A stretch of 64,000 bases of DNA, from the NCBI GenBank assembly GCA_016223165.1, contig JACRPO010000008.1, forward strand, positions 301,309 to 365,308, read 5' to 3'. A model generated the notes under the pieces. That model was given only the letters and a program-made list of their open reading frames with translations. It was not told where the DNA came from and searched no databases. A program made the position numbers and the translations under genes. Positions 63,588-64,000 of this stretch are shown piece by piece (the first letter of the stretch is position 1; every line of letters starts with the position of its first letter). The DNA comes from Burkholderiales bacterium (GTDB lineage: Bacteria > Pseudomonadota > Gammaproteobacteria > Burkholderiales > Burkholderiaceae_C).

Positions 63588-64000
<413 letters not shown>

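Overview
The window is a 64 kb stretch of high-GC chromosome. Its gene content and order point to a betaproteobacterium of the order Burkholderiales, near Rubrivivax, Leptothrix or Ideonella. The main clues are the yajC-secD-secF block, a corC-lnt / glyQ-glyS-gmhB-plsC-ygjP series, a DksA ending in the betaproteobacterial single-cysteine finger, hslVU, an HslV with a short propeptide, exosortase-A-associated genes, and an rRNA operon at the right edge. Coding density is very high, and many neighbours overlap by 4 bp (ATGA, GTGA, TTGA), which suggests translational coupling. Identifications rest on reading the sequence and on memory of the families; no search was run.

Layout from left to right. 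1-4.1 kb (minus): partial DUF1631 gene, then secF, secD, yajC (Sec export). 4.2-9.6 kb: polysaccharide flippase and a TPR-like secreted protein (minus), divergent from an acyl-CoA ligase/PLP decarboxylase pair of the exosortase-A type (plus). 9.7-19.1 kb (minus): an acyl-CoA dehydrogenase and an unknown membrane protein, then a unit read as merR(liuR-like)-ivd-can-aceK-unknown-thiolase-lysE, fitting leucine/acyl-CoA breakdown feeding acetyl-CoA and its glyoxylate-shunt control. 19.4-30.4 kb: ygjP-like metallopeptidase, plsC, gmhB, glyS, glyQ, lnt, corC on minus, interrupted between glyQ and lnt by a plus-strand symporter and deacylase. 30.6-45 kb (plus): COG0523 GTPase, dksA, STAS protein, hslVU, aldo/keto reductase, AMP nucleosidase, and a complete tripartite efflux set (outer-membrane lipoprotein, adaptor, MacB-type ATPase, permease). 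45.1-49.6 kb: a VOC protein, DUF1428, an ECF42-like sigma factor with two DGPF/YCII proteins, and an MFS transporter. 49.7-51.8 kb: an EF-G paralogue.

52-59.6 kb is an iron and haem region: hmuS, a coupled micro-ORF, DUF2325, two unknowns, chaN, bfd, hemP, fur, feoA, feoB on minus, divergent from bfr on plus. Two related Fur-box-like palindromes lie in front of bfr/hmuS and of bfd. Three uptake or utilisation genes look broken: feoB has lost the first part of its membrane channel and is out of frame, hmuS has a one-base frameshift, and chaN lacks its N-terminal half. bfr, bfd, hemP, fur and feoA are intact. 59.7-63.3 kb holds an aldo/keto reductase, a possible DNA-binding protein, several small proteins and an HDOD protein. 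63.3-64 kb is the 3' end of an rRNA operon on the minus strand (5S and the end of 23S).

The observations I rate highest are: two chained 21-codon micro-ORFs bridging glyQ to glyS through ATGA overlaps, made by a 62-bp tandem duplication; the decayed iron/haem locus; a GmhB lacking its catalytic aspartate nucleophile; the ECF42-DGPF module with a candidate promoter; and 10-11 bp tandem repeats in several intergenic gaps.
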